A DNA stretch of 64,000 bases from Macrocybe gigantea. Its lineage: Eukaryota > Basidiomycota > Agaricomycetes > Agaricales > Callistosporiaceae. The notes under the pieces were generated by a model that saw only the letters and a list, made by a program, of their open reading frames with translations, was not told the origin of the DNA and made no database searches. Position numbers and translations under genes: made by a program. The stretch lies in NCBI GenBank assembly GCA_011319805.1, contig SJRY01000239.1, forward strand, positions 100,517-164,516, read 5' to 3'. This document shows positions 46,760 through 58,010 of this stretch, in pieces (position 1 is the stretch's first letter; every line of letters begins with the position of its first letter).

Positions 46760-47872
46760 ACACCAGAAGTCGATAGCGGAGCAGACAGGACCTGCATCAA
46801 TACCGCCATAGTAGAAAAAACAGGACTAAAGACACGACGAATCAAGAAGATTCAAATCATAAATGCAGATGGATCACCCAACCGCCAGAAAACAGCAGAT
46901 CGAGTAGCGGAAGTCCACATCGACATTAAAGGACACAAAGAGCACATGGAAGCCATCGTACTCGACATCGGGAAAACCGACATGTTACTAGGACATGACT
47001 GGCTTGTCTATCACAACCCAACGATCAAATGGAGGACAGGAGAGATTGTCTTTAATAGATGCCCCAAAACATGCAAGATAAACCACCAAACGATCAAAAT
47101 ACAGAAAGTGGCCGAACAAGCAAAAACCACAGCCAGCGACAGGATGGGAACTCAAATACCCCCATATTTGACGAGATTCAAACACCTCTTTAAAGAGAAA
47201 AACTTCGATCGTTTACCAGACCACAAGGAGTGGGACCACGAAATAAACTTGACAAAAGACGCACCAAAGACGATACCGAGCAAGATCTACCCGATGACAC
47301 AAAAGGAACTAGAGGAGCTAGATACCTTCGTCGAAGAAGGATTAAGAACAGGGAAGATACGTCCCTCAAAATCACCCTACGCAGCACCCTGCTTCTTTCG
47401 AAATAAGAAGGATGGCAGCAAACGACTCATCCAAGACTATCGAGAAATAAACAAATACATGGTCAAGGACAAGTTCCCACTACCACGTATCAGCGAGCTC
47501 CTCGATGTGTTACAAGGAGCAAAATACTTCAATAAGATTGACATTATCTGGGGATACAATAACGTACGCATCCGAAAAGGAGATGAATGGAAGGCGGCCT
47601 TTCTAACAGCAAGAGGACTCTTCGAACCAACAGTCATGTACTTTGGACAATGCAACGCACCAGGCACCTTTAGCCGGATGATGGCAAACCTCTTCCAAGA
47701 CCAAATACGGAGAAGAGTATGCATAATCTATATGGACGACATCATAATCATCGGACGAACACGAGAGGAACTCCAAAAGAACACAATAGAAATCATGGAG
47801 ATACTGAACAAGAACGACTTATTCATCAAAGGACCGAAATGTGTCTGGGAATCATCAAAAGTCCAGTACTAG
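46760..47872 (+). CDS. Element B protease and reverse transcriptase
   Basis: One open frame. DSGADRTCI at 46772-46798 is the retropepsin site; MLLGHDWLVYHNP closes the protease. RT follows with SPYAAPCFFRNKKDGSKR, YFNKIDIIWGYNNVRI, and the catalytic IIYMDDIIII. The frame stops at TAG 47870-47872, in the middle of the conserved Q-Y-L-G-Y region. One missing C there explains the stop, so the break is a one-base deletion or a base-calling error. Confidence 0.88.
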   Translation, partial: TPEVDSGADRTCINTAIVEKTGLKTRRIKKIQIINADGSPNRQKTADRVAEVHIDIKGHKEHMEAIVLDIGKTDMLLGHDWLVYHNPTIKWRTGEIVFNRCPKTCKINHQTIKIQKVAEQAKTTASDRMGTQIPPYLTRFKHLFKEKNFDRLPDHKEWDHEINLTKDAPKTIPSKIYPMTQKELEELDTFVEEGLRTGKIRPSKSPYAAPCFFRNKKDGSKRLIQDYREINKYMVKDKFPLPRISELLDVLQGAKYFNKIDIIWGYNNVRIRKGDEWKAAFLTARGLFEPTVMYFGQCNAPGTFSRMMANLFQDQIRRRVCIIYMDDIIIIGRTREELQKNTIEIMEILNKNDLFIKGPKCVWESSKVQY

Positions 47873-50184
47873 GGTATATCATAGGAGAAGGGAAGGTAGA
47901 AATGGAACCGGAGAAAATCACAGCCGTACAATCCTGGCCAACCCCAAAAACGAAGAAAGAACTACAGAAGTTCTTGGGATTCACAAACTTTTACCGACGA
48001 TTCATCAAAGGATATGCAAAGGTTGCTAAACCTTTAACGGAGCTGACTGGAAACAAGACATTCCAATGGACAGACAAGCAGCAAGACGCTTTCAAAGAAT
48101 TAATTCGACATATAACCTCGGCACCCATCCTAGCACTACCACAAACAGAAGGAAAATTCCGAGTTGAAACGGACGCCTCAGGATATGCCATCGGAGCGGT
48201 ACTATCACAACAGCAGAAAGGACTGTGGCACCCAATCGCCTTTATTTCAAGATGCATGACTGCAGCAGAACAGAACTACGAAATCTATGACAAAGAACTG
48301 CTCGCAATAATGGTGGCACTGAAGACATGGAGACAATACCTCCTAGAAGCTCGAGAGAAGTTTGAAATATTGACGGATCACAAGAACCTATCATACTTCC
48401 GAAAACCACAGCGACTCAATTCGAGACAGATTGGCTGGTACCTGAAATTACAAGAATACGACTACGAACTACGACACGTACCAGGAAAAGCGAATGGAAA
48501 AGCGGACGTCTTATCACGGATGGCAGGATATGAAGAAAACCTAGCAGAAAAGGACGACATACAAATGATCAAAGAAGCCGCATTCATCCGACATCTGGAA
48601 GAGAATAATGAACGAGATTTCGAATTTATGATGTTCGAGGATGAACACCTGCAAAAAGGGGGAGCAGAAAATAATGAAACAATACAGACAAGGGGGATCA
48701 CGATGATCGAATCCCCAAGAATAGAACAAATTCGACAATGCACACGAAGAGAAACGATTGTAACAACAGGACTGAAGGAAAAACCGCACTGGTTCACAGA
48801 GGAAGACCACATCGTATACGCAGGAGGGAAAATCTACATCCCCCCAGACAACAAACTAAAGGAAGACATCATGTTTGAACACCATGACACTCCCATTGGA
48901 GGGCATCCAGGACAATATCGCATGCACGAACTCATAAACCGCACCTACTGGTGGCCATCAATGCTAACGGACATCAAAAAATATGTTAATGGATGTGAAA
49001 CGTGTCAAAGAAACAAAATCATTCGACAAAAGAAACATGCGCCACTACACCCGCATGAGATTCCGCAACAACCATGGGAAGATATTGGAGTAGATCTCAT
49101 AGGACCGCTACCCAACTCGAACGGCTTTAATGCCATCGCCGCAGTCACAGACCGCCTGACCAAGATGATCCACCTGATTCCCACAAACACTGAACTCACA
49201 GCAGAAGGCCTCGCACGGCTATACCGAGACAATGTGTGGCGATTTCATGGAATTCCACGAAAGATCATCAGCGACCGAGGACCCCAATTTGCAGCACGAT
49301 TCATGACAGCGCTTCTAAGACTGCTTGGAACAAAGCAAAACCTATCAACGGCCTATCATCCGCAGACAGATGGACAGGCGGAACGATCCCATCAGGAGAC
49401 GGAAGCCTTCCTCAGAAGCTTCACGAACAACCTACAGGACGATTGGGCGGAATGGATAGCAATCGCAGAGTATCAATACAATGACAAAACACACCAGGGA
49501 ACGAAGGAAATGCCATTCTACCTCAACTACGGAATGCACCCCTGGAAGGGAGAACCACAGACAGCAGAAGGGAACAATCCCGCAGCAAAGAACTTCATCG
49601 AAAAAATGGACCAAATGCGGAAAGAAGCAAATGCTGCGCTGCAGTATGCGCAGACACGGGCCAAAGACAATTACGATGCGAGACGAAAATCGGCCCATGA
49701 ATACAAGAAAGGAGATAGGGTATGGCTCGAAGCCACCAATATCACAGTCAATCGACCATCAAAGAAGTTATCGGCACTCCGATACGGACCGTTCAAGGTG
49801 ATCGAAAAGAAAGGCGCCTCAGCATATCGTCTAGAACTCCCAGCATCATGGCAGCTGATACACCCTGTGTTCAACGAAATGCTACTCACACCCTACAAAG
49901 GACCCCGTTTCAAGATACAAGAGCGACCATCACCGCCACCCCCTGAAATCATAAATGATGAAGAAGAGTACGAGGTAGAAGAAATTCTGAAAAGAAAGAA
50001 ACAAGGAAGAGGAACACTATTCCTAGTCAAATGGAAAGGGTACGGGCACGAAGAAAACACATGGATCAAAGAGAAGGAACTGGGAAATGCGCAGCAAGCT
50101 CTGGACCGTTTCCTAAAAAAGACTACGAACCAGGATAAAAGGACCATGACTAGAGGAAAGAAGACCAAAAATCGCACATCATGA
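47840..50184 (+). CDS. Element B RT end, RNase H, integrase and chromodomain
   Basis: Resumes in the next frame at LGYIIGEGKVEME and stays open to 50184. RT thumb: LQKFLGFTNFYRRFIKGYAK. RNase H: VETDASGYAIGAVLSQ, DKELLAIMVAL, LTDHKNLSYF. Integrase: an HHCC zinc finger (GGHPGQYRMHELI, NGCETCQRN), then the catalytic core with GVDLIGPLP, ISDRGPQF and the Glu after HPQTDGQAER. Chromodomain at the C terminus: YEVEEILKRKK, LFLVKWKGYGHEENTWI. This domain set defines a chromovirus, which targets chromatin marks. Confidence 0.9.
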
Positions 50185-50579
50185 CCACCAATGCCCCCAT
50201 CAGCATCGACAGCAGCGAGGACAGCCGTGCACCTACCCCCAACTGCCCCAGCGACCTTGAGAATCTGGCAAGGATTCTCAATGCTAGCGACTACATGGAC
50301 CCCCTCGCCATCACACTCGGCGCATATCTGCGCTATGTTATGACCGTCCGCACACACCTTTGGACTGGGCGAACCCCCGATGGGACCGGTCCCACAGCAG
50401 CTGAACGTATCGCGCTTCGCAAGGCAATGGAAATGCTTCGCACAGAGAACCGGCGACTTAAACTCCTCGCCACCACGCTCCACCACATCCGCTCCTATAA
50501 TGAAGAGCTCATTCATACGTGGGCCCCGCGTGCCGCAACCGCCTGGGAGACCAATAATGGGTGGGGACAGCTGGACTAA
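50181..50579 (+). CDS. Extra ORF downstream of pol in element B
   Basis: 132 aa, starting at the ATG of ATGA that overlaps the pol stop (50181-50184). Sequence starts MTTNAPISIDSSEDSRAPTP and has a predicted helical segment rich in charged residues (ERIALRKAMEMLRTENRRLK). Base use is C-rich, unlike the A-rich pol frame before it. I recognise no family; it is not an envelope protein (no signal peptide or membrane helix). It lies before the polypurine tract, where some LTR elements carry accessory genes. The overlap suggests termination-reinitiation. Confidence 0.6.
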   Translation: MTTNAPISIDSSEDSRAPTPNCPSDLENLARILNASDYMDPLAITLGAYLRYVMTVRTHLWTGRTPDGTGPTAAERIALRKAMEMLRTENRRLKLLATTLHHIRSYNEELIHTWAPRAATAWETNNGWGQLD

Positions 50580-50617
50580 GGTCTTTTCGCGAGGACGCGA
50601 ATCTAAAGAGAGGGTGA

Positions 50618-50936
50618 TGTTACAGACGCTGCCCAAAAGGACTATTCAATTTCTTATCTTATCTCTCCCCCATCCCTTATCCCCCATCAGACTGCGCAGT
50701 GCGCAGCCATCGAGTCATTCCACTTCCCTAGTCACTCCGAGTCATCTCCTCCTTAGTCTTACTCATCCGCAGTCCACAGCATTTGCGCAGTTCGTGGTCC
50801 GTGCTCGAGTACTGTAATGTATATAAGGACTCCCAGATGTACCAGTAGCGCTAGGCTTAATATTCCATTTGCCATCGTCTTAAACCACTCTCGCACTCAG
50901 TCTGCCCGAGTCCTTTAAGATTCGTCTAGCCTAACA
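50618..50936 (+). repeat. 3' LTR of element B
   Basis: 319 bp, near-identical to 44449-44767; both differences seen are C/T changes. Confidence 0.93.
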
Positions 50937-50941
50937 ATTAT

Positions 50942-51325
50942 CTTGACAACAGGCACATGACTCAAGATCACATGACGAACACGTGACATGAACTGCAATG
51001 CGACAAACAAGATATAATGTGATGACTCGAGGAAACTCTATGACAATGACACGTCAGTGCTGACTAGGGCAAAGGGTTATTGCGCAGCACCTGCAGGACA
51101 ACATGAGGAGTGCAGTTGAATCCTTACTCAAACAGACAGGGGTTGAAGGTTTCATGTAACATGAGGATAGTCGTGGTCCATGCTCGGGAGTCATAACATA
51201 TAAATAGCTAAATTGGACATAGTAGAACTCAGCTTCGAGCTGGCTAATTATTAGCAAACTTCTCTCCACCTCTCCTCTCTGAGTTAGTTAGAGTGATCTG
51301 CATGCAGATTTGGTTTTGCATAGCA
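50942..51325 (+). repeat. Remainder of the 5' LTR of element D
   Basis: Continues the LTR begun at 44422. Carries ATATAAATAG (about 51199-51208) as TATA box and ends GGTTTTGCATAGCA. The final part is almost identical to the 3' LTR, while the first 200 bp differ at many positions. Confidence 0.8.
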
Positions 51326-51433
51326 GTGCATCTTGAGGGCATCAATCATACTCATGGGTTACCTGTTCTTAACCATTAGACCAAAAACACAGCATGTAGG
51401 GCAGAATTAATTTCTCCTGTCTAAGGCATCGTT

Positions 51434-52099
51434 ATGCCGGCAATGGCTAACACTCCGGAAGTCAGAACAGATCCTCTTGGACATCTTCCACTATTCAAGG
51501 ACTGGGAGAACTTCAAGGCAGAGGCCCGTGAATTCTTCATGACCACGGAGACCAGGAACGATGTGATAATTCAGATTAAAGAACTGTCGCAGTGATGACA
51601 ACCGGTCAAGGACTACATCATTGAATTCCAGAGCTGGGCTCCCTTGACAGAATACAACGATATCACTCTTATTGATATCTTCAAACATGGACTCGACCAG
51701 GCACTCAGACAATGCATTATCGAACTAGGAGGTGTCCGCAAGGAGGACATCGACTGGTAGTATAAACATGCGATGGAACTGGACTGGCAATATCACCAGG
51801 CTCAAAAGGAATTTGGTGTGAAGGAGCAATTTGCTCCCAAGCAAACACAGAAACTGGCTCAGGGAACTATGGTGCCTAAGAAGCAAACTCCGGCACTAGC
51901 AACCGGTAATGCTCAAGGACAGCCTGACCCTAACGCCATGGATGTTGACTGGATGAGGCACAAAGGACGCTGCTTCCAGTGCAGACAGAAGGGACATATC
52001 GGACGTAATTGCCCGATGAACCCCCAGCCGAAATATGCTGCATGGAATGTAGAAATGCAGGACGAGACTACCACTGCTAAGATCAAAGAGCTGAAATAG
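51434..52099 (+). pseudogene. Element D gag
   Basis: Reads MPAMANTPEVRTDPLGHLPL then FKDWENFKAEAREFF, stops at 51594-51596, and resumes with VKDYIIEFQSWAPLTEYND and LIDIFKHGLDQALRQ. A CCHC knuckle, CFQCRQKGHIGRNC, lies at about 51972-52013. In-frame TGA and TAG codons interrupt it. Confidence 0.8.
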
Positions 52100-52158
52100 G
52101 GTTTTTAATAGAGCTGGGAAGAAGCACCGCTTCGCTGGCTGAATATGTATCATCGAAT

Positions 52159-52978
52159 ATGAATATAAGGGACATTCCTGACCTTAAAGAATATTTTGAA
52201 CAAGAAGGTGCACAAGAGTTCAGTCTCATAAAAGGATACATCCTACCCTGGGTAGCTCAACAGATTTATCGGCAGGACGAGTCTAAAGTGTACTCAATCC
52301 TTAAAGCATGGACAGATCAATCGCAACAGAAGGATATTTCACTGGAAAGACTTTGTGAGATCAACCAAATGAATGACCACGATGCGCTCCACATGCTGTT
52401 TGATCTCAGACAAAAGCCATGATTTGTCAGAGGCAGCAATGGAAACCAGATGGATGTACCCTTGACGATTATGACCTTGGACACTGGACAAACATATAGC
52501 ATGAAAGCCTTGCTTGATACAGGATGTACCGGATCTTGCATAGACCGGAAGTTCATTAAGGAAAAGGAAATCAATACAAAGAAATATCCTATTCCTATTC
52601 CAGTCCATAATGCGGACAGAACCCATAACATGGCAGGTGATATATGCAAATACATTGAACTAAGAGTCAGAGTCCAAGATCATGTCGAGCGAATGGTCTT
52701 CTCAGTTACTGAACTTGGAAAGGGCCAGATCTTCATCGGTTATGAGTGGGTTAAGCATCACAACCCTTGGATCAATTGGAAGACAGAGAAGATTACATTC
52801 GATCAGTGCTCCGAAGAGTGTCAGTGGATTGCCCGAACAGGAAACTCTGAAGATGATGACACCTCTATTGAGACAAATGAGGTAGACTTCGAAAATGGAG
52901 AAAAACTCTTGATGATCGATATGAACCAAGAGTTCCATCTAAGGGCTTTCCAAATGACGGCTTTCAAACTGGCAGAAG
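52159..52978 (+). pseudogene. Element D protease region, cut by an inverted LTR
   Basis: Contains KALLDTGCTGSCIDRKF, the retropepsin DTG site, and GQIFIGYEWVKHHNPWINW. Stops at 52420-52422 and others break the frame. It ends at the solo LTR at 52979. Confidence 0.8.
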
Positions 52979-53395
52979 TGCTATGCAAAACCAAGTCTGC
53001 ATGCAGGTCACTCTAACTAACTCAGAGAGGAGAGGCAGAGAGAACTTTGCTAATAATTAGCCAGCTTGAAGCTGAGTTCTACTACGTATAATTTAACTAT
53101 TTATACATTACGACTCCCAAGCATGGACCATGACTATGCTATCCTCATGTTATGTGAAACCCTCAACCCTTGTCTACATGAGTAAGGATTTGACTGCACT
53201 TCTCATGTTGTCCTGCAGGTGCTGTGCAATAACCCTTTGCCCTAGTCAGTGCTGATGCGTCATTGTCATAGGGTTTTCTCAAGTCATTGCATTGTATCTT
53301 GTTTGTCACATTGCAGTTCATGTCACATGTTCATCATGTGGTTCTTGAGTCACATGCCTGTCATTAAGATAATGATAAGTCCTGAAATCATAACA
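52979..53395 (-). repeat. Inverted solo LTR of the D family inside element D
   Basis: On minus it starts TGTTATGATTTCAGGACTTA and ends GGTTTTGCATAGCA, matching the LTRs of D across 417 bp with scattered transitions. Flanks AGAAG (52974-52978) and GGAAG (53396-53400) are a near-perfect 5-bp duplication. It shows an independent insertion into D followed by LTR-LTR recombination. Confidence 0.8.
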
Positions 53396-55004
53396 GGAAG
53401 CGACGGCAATGACAACAAAGGCAAAGACCTTTGAAGAAATTGTACCAGAAGAGTACCACTGTTTCAAGGATTCAGTGTTCAGAAAAGAGTCGTTCGATGA
53501 ACTACCACCATGATGACCTTGGGACCATGTGATCGAACTTATTCCAGGAGCTAAACTCCAGGATTGCAAGGTCTATCCTTTAACACTAGATGAACAGAAA
53601 CAGTTGGAGGCCTTTTTGGATGAAAACCTGAACACCGGATGAATCAGACTGTCGAAGTCGCCAATGGCCTCACCTTTCTTCTTCGTAAAAAAGAAGGATG
53701 GATCCCTACGACCTGTACAGGACTATCGGAAATTAAATAACATGACAATAAAGAACAAATACCCACTCCCCTTGATCCAAGAGTTAATCGATAAACTTAA
53801 GGGAGTGAAGTTCTTTACAAAACTCGACATCCGATGGGGATACAATAATATCCATATGAAAGAAGGCAATGAATGGAAGGCTGCATTCCGGACAAACCGG
53901 GGAATGTTCGAACCCCTGGTCATGTTCTTTGGACTGACGAATTCACTGGCCACATTCCAAATGATGATGAACACGATTTTCAAAGACGAAATCGATCAGG
54001 GACACATAGTCATTTACATGGACAACATTCTTATCTTCAATAAAGATTTGAATGAACACAGACGACTCGTTCAATGCATACTGGAAAAGCTAAAAGATAA
54101 TAAGCTTTACCTGAAACCTGAGAAATGTTCGTTTCATCAACTGGAAGTAGAGTACCTTGGAATGATCGTCTCAGAAAACAGCATTAAGATGGATCTGGTT
54201 AAAGTCGAAGGTGTCAAAGGATGGCCAAAACCCATCTGCAAAAGAGACGTCCAGCAATTTCTAGGCTTTTGCAATTTCTACCAGTGTTTCATCGAGAGAT
54301 TCGCAAAGATCACGAAACCCTTGATGGAACTGACTGGAAAGGCCAATTGGACATGGGGAAAGGCCCAAGACGACACATTTGATGGACTAAAGAATTGGAT
54401 CTGTTCAGCGCTGATCATCGTGATGCCCTGAGATGATGGAAAGTTCCGAATGGAAGTCAATGCCTCGAACTATGCAATAGGAGGTGTCCTTTCTCAAGAA
54501 CAATCCAATGGTACCTGGAGACCGGTGGTTTTCATGTCAAAGTCATTGAACCTGACAGAACAGAACTACAAGATCTATGACAAAGAGATGCTCGTGATTA
54601 TGACTGGACTTGAGGAATGGCACCAATACCTTTGCAGTGCTAAACAGAAATTCGAGATTTGGACAGATCATAAGAATCTCGAATACTTCCAGAAGCCTCA
54701 GAAGCTGAATCACTGGCAAGCTCACTGGATCTCAGAACTTCAAGACTATGACTTTGTTCTGGAGCACAAACCCGGAAAATCGATGACAAAGGCAGACAGT
54801 CTGTCAAGACGACCAGACTATGAGAAGAGGGAGAATGATAACGAAAACATCATACTCCTAAAGCCAGAGAATTTTCGCCGGATTTTCATGGCGAAGATTA
54901 TACTGACACCAGAATTTCAGGACATTTTGGACCAGATCAAACAGGCTTGGAAACAAAGAGAGCCTGAGGTTCAGAAATGTCTTGATAAAGGCAAACACAG
55001 CTGA
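53396..55004 (+). pseudogene. Element D reverse transcriptase and RNase H
   Basis: RT: SPFFFVKKKDGSLRPVQDYR, FTKLDIRWGYNNIHM, then VIYMDNILIF, where the second catalytic Asp is replaced by Asn (a G-to-A change). TGA at 54429-54431 separates it from RNase H: GVLSQEQSNGTWRP, YDKEMLVIMTGLEEW, WTDHKNLEYF. Confidence 0.85.
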
Positions 55005-56622
55005 GAGGAAAACGACTGAATCGTTACATGGTTAAAATGGTACTATGTTCCCAAAAGTCAAAAGATAAGGGAATGGATCATTGAAATCCATCACTCAGAT
55101 CAGATCTTGGGACACCCAGGACAAATGAAGACATACAAATTGATCACGCGTAACTTCTGGTGGCCCAAAATGATGAATGATGTCAAGGCATATGTCAAAG
55201 GATGTGACAAATGCCAATGAATGAAGATCATCAGAGATCGGAAGCATGCCCTGCTTCACCTGAACAAGGTACTAAAGGAACCATGGGAGATCATATCTGT
55301 AGATCTCATCGGACCCCTCCCCGAATCTCAAGGGTTCAATGGCATAATGGTAACGGTAGATTGGTTCACGAAAGAAGCCAAATTCATACCAGTCAACATG
55401 GATATCATGGCAGAAGGAGTCACTCGCAATCTACGTGACACTGTATTCTTGAACTACAGACTCCCCAAGAAAGTTATTAGTGATAGAGGATGACAATTTG
55501 TCTTCGCATTCATGACAGACCTCTACGCACTTTTGGAAATCAAAGGAGCTCCTTCGATGCTGTATCATCCACAGACCGACAGACAAATGGAACAGGTCAA
55601 TCAGGAACTTGAACAGTACCTGAAACTCTTCGTGAACCATTGGCAAACAGACTGGGTGGATTGGCTACCGATGGCTGAATTTTCCTATAACAATCGAATT
55701 CACTTGGCGACCAGTATACTCTCCATTTTACCTGAACCACTGGTGATATCCGTACACTGGAAAAGAACCTCTGAAGCATAACGCTAAATCACAGACTACA
55801 GAGGAGTTCACTGAAATGATGAAGAAAATTCGGACCAAGGCCAAGACCTCTCTGTTAAAAGCCACAGAGACAATGAAATGGACATATGACCGGAAACAGA
55901 AGCCCGCCTGAGAGTACCATGAGGGCAATCAAGTTTGGCTGGAAGGAACGAACATCACAACTGACCGGCCAACTGACAAGCTTAATGACCAGTGGTTTGA
56001 TCCATTCAAAGTCAAATGGTGAATTGGAGAATCGGCATATGAACTCGAGCTACCAGAACACTGGAAGATACACCCCGTCTGAAACGAGTCTGAGCTTACC
56101 CCATACATGGCACCAGCGTTTCTGCAACAGAAAGTGGTAATGATTCTTAAAAGACCTCCTCCTATCATTGTGGAAGAAGAGGAACGATATGAAGTGGAAT
56201 CTGTAGTAAATTCTCGATGGAATAGGGGGAAACTACAGTACAGAATACACTGGAAAGGGTATCCTATAGAGGATGCTACTTGGGAACCCACTGAAAGGAT
56301 TAACGAAGATGCACTGAATGCGGTCACAAAATTTCATCATGAGAACTCTGAGGCGCCATCTCTAGAAAAAGGACAATGTCAGTTGCCACCACAACCTACA
56401 CCGAAGAAGGTGGTATGTACCCGCCTCCATCAAACCCAGTTGCCGAAGGTCCTCTTCGACCACATGGCTAATGAAATCTGGGTCTATCCATGCAGTCAGC
56501 AAGTGAAAACGCTGCCGAAGAAGGAGACTCTTACCGGCTGGATGGCAGACCAAAAGAAGTCGAGGACCACCTGGACGTGGCTTGGCAAGCGTGGCAGCAA
56601 TATCAGAACCAGAAAATTGTAG
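55005..56622 (+). pseudogene. Element D integrase and chromodomain
   Basis: Zinc finger LGHPGQMKTYKLI and KGCDKCQ, then a TGA; core ISVDLIGPLPESQGF, VISDRG followed by TGA, and YHPQTDRQMEQVNQELEQY. The chromodomain near 56186-56330 reads YEVESVVNSRW, LQYRIHWKGYPIEDATWEP. Most stops are TGA where the family has Arg or Trp codons. Confidence 0.85.
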
Positions 56623-56706
56623 GCAGGATGAGCACAAGTAGAACCAGAAGAATGACAAGGAAGAAGAATATGATTGCAAGGACGCAATCCCTAAAGGGGG
56701 GGGTAA

Positions 56707-57122
56707 TGTTACGATTTCAAGACTTATTGTTATCTTGACAATGGGCACATGACTCAAGATCACATAATGAACACATGACATGAACTGCAATGTGACAAAC
56801 AAGATACAATGCAGCAACTTGAGGAAACCCTATGACAACGACACGTCAGCACTAACTAGGGCAAAGGATTATTATGCAGCACCTGCAGGACAACATGAGA
56901 AGTGCAGTTGAATCCTTACTCAAACAGACAGAGGTTGAAGGTTTCACGTAACATGAGAATAGCATAGTCGTGGTCCGTGCTCGGGAGTCGTAACATATAA
57001 ATAGCTAAATTGTATGTAGTAGAACTCAGCTTCGAGCTGGCTAATTATTAGCAAACTTCTCCCCACCTCTCCTCTCTGAGTTAGTTAGAGTGATCTGCAT
57101 GCAGATTTGGTTTTGCATAGCA
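56707..57122 (+). repeat. 3' LTR of element D
   Basis: 416 bp, TGTTACGATTTC...TTTTGCATAGCA. A G-rich run (AAAGGGGGGG, 56693-56702) precedes it as polypurine tract. It is followed by 100 bp that also follow the 5' LTR. Confidence 0.85.
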
Positions 57123-57222
57123 GTGCATCTTGAGGGCATCAATCATACTCATGGGTTACCTGTTCTTAACCATTAGACCAAAAACACAGCATGTAGGGCA
57201 GAATTAATTTCTCCTGTCTAAG
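57123..57222 (+). repeat. 100-bp leader duplicate after the 3' LTR of D
   Basis: Identical to 51326-51425 (GTGCATCTTGAGGG...CTGTCTAAG), the segment between the 5' LTR and gag of element D. Either the LTR is really about 510 bp long or part of the leader was duplicated beyond the 3' LTR. Confidence 0.75.
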
Positions 57223-58010
57223 CATCTCTGCAAGGGCTATCCTGAGAAATGTCAACTTCAGGCCTTCTAGCACATCTCCAAATGAGCCATTATGAGATCC
57301 TGGATACTTGCCAAACAAGTTCTGGATAAATTCCACAGTTCTACTTGCATGCATGACATGGCAACAGCAGCGTGGATCGACAACAAGTAGGGATCAGGAA
57401 GTTTGACAGTTACTTCTTCTGATAGTGTCATGCTCTCAGCATGTGGCATGTCAGCTTCATTTATCCTATGCAGATGTGAATAGTCTCTAAACATGATCTC
57501 CTTATTCTGCTCTTTAGTTGTGAGATATCCCTTCCAGAATGTTTTTATTCTATATGTGTTTTCCTTTCCATCCTAGTGAGAATTAGCCACAAAGATGAAT
57601 CGAGAATTCCACATAAGCAATGCTCACAACAGGCAAAAAAGAAAAAGACAAATGAATTGAAAAGTTTATGCAAATTTGACTAGATAGTGATCCCATTGTA
57701 TGGCAAGTCTAATCTGTCTTTAGGAACATCAAGATTGCAGGCTAGAGCAGGGTAGTGGTTCCAGATTATGTCAATCATAGATATTCCATCAGAATTCTAG
57801 GAAGGATTCTGGATTAAATCTAATAAATAGAACATGGTGCCTTACTCTCCCACTCAAAAACTTGCTGATGACGTTTCAATATATGGGCACATTCTAGTGC
57901 CTTGGGTGAAATAAGTGTTTCCTCACAGTTCCTGTGAAAGGTGGCTTCAGTTTGTCTCCTCTCCACTATGCAGGTATAATCATCTCTTTTGAAGACCTGT
58001 AAGGAAAATA
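57214..58010 (-). pseudogene. Degraded partial copy of the HNH-type gene
   Basis: On minus, from 57996, it matches the HNH gene from VFKRDDYTCIVE (36431) to its C terminus, including introns. Translated pieces include FRDYSHLHRINEADMPHAES and LPDPYLLSIHAAVA. Nearly all differences are C:G to T:A changes, most at CpG. The 5' half is missing and replaced at 58011 by a decayed LTR that starts within the intron before the GTCTTC exon. Confidence 0.85.

Larger units (their letters stand above)
44449..50936 (+). mobile_element. Young Ty3/gypsy chromovirus B, full length
   Basis: Two 319-bp LTRs (44449-44767, 50618-50936) differ at only about two positions. A perfect 5-bp duplication ATTAT lies at 44444-44448 and 50937-50941. 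Order: gag, CCHC knuckles, protease, RT, RNase H, integrase, chromodomain, extra ORF, polypurine tract (AAAGAGAGGG, 50606-50615), LTR. It is inserted in the 5' LTR of element D. Confidence 0.93.
44422..57122 (+). mobile_element. Old Ty3/gypsy chromovirus D, containing element B
   Basis: The 5' LTR starts TGTTATGATTTC at 44422, is interrupted after 44448 by element B, resumes at 50942 and ends at about 51325. The 3' LTR is 56707-57122. GTGCA at 44417-44421 and at 57123-57127 is a candidate 5-bp duplication. Without B the element is about 6.2 kb. The coding frames carry many stops, mostly TGA. Confidence 0.85.

Noticed and set aside
51340..51400. tRNA-like box A (TGGTCTAATGG on minus) in the leader of element D and its duplicate
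   Set aside because: The flanking bases do not fold into a full tRNA (about 65 nt, no proper T arm or acceptor pairing), so no tRNA or tRNA-SINE is called.
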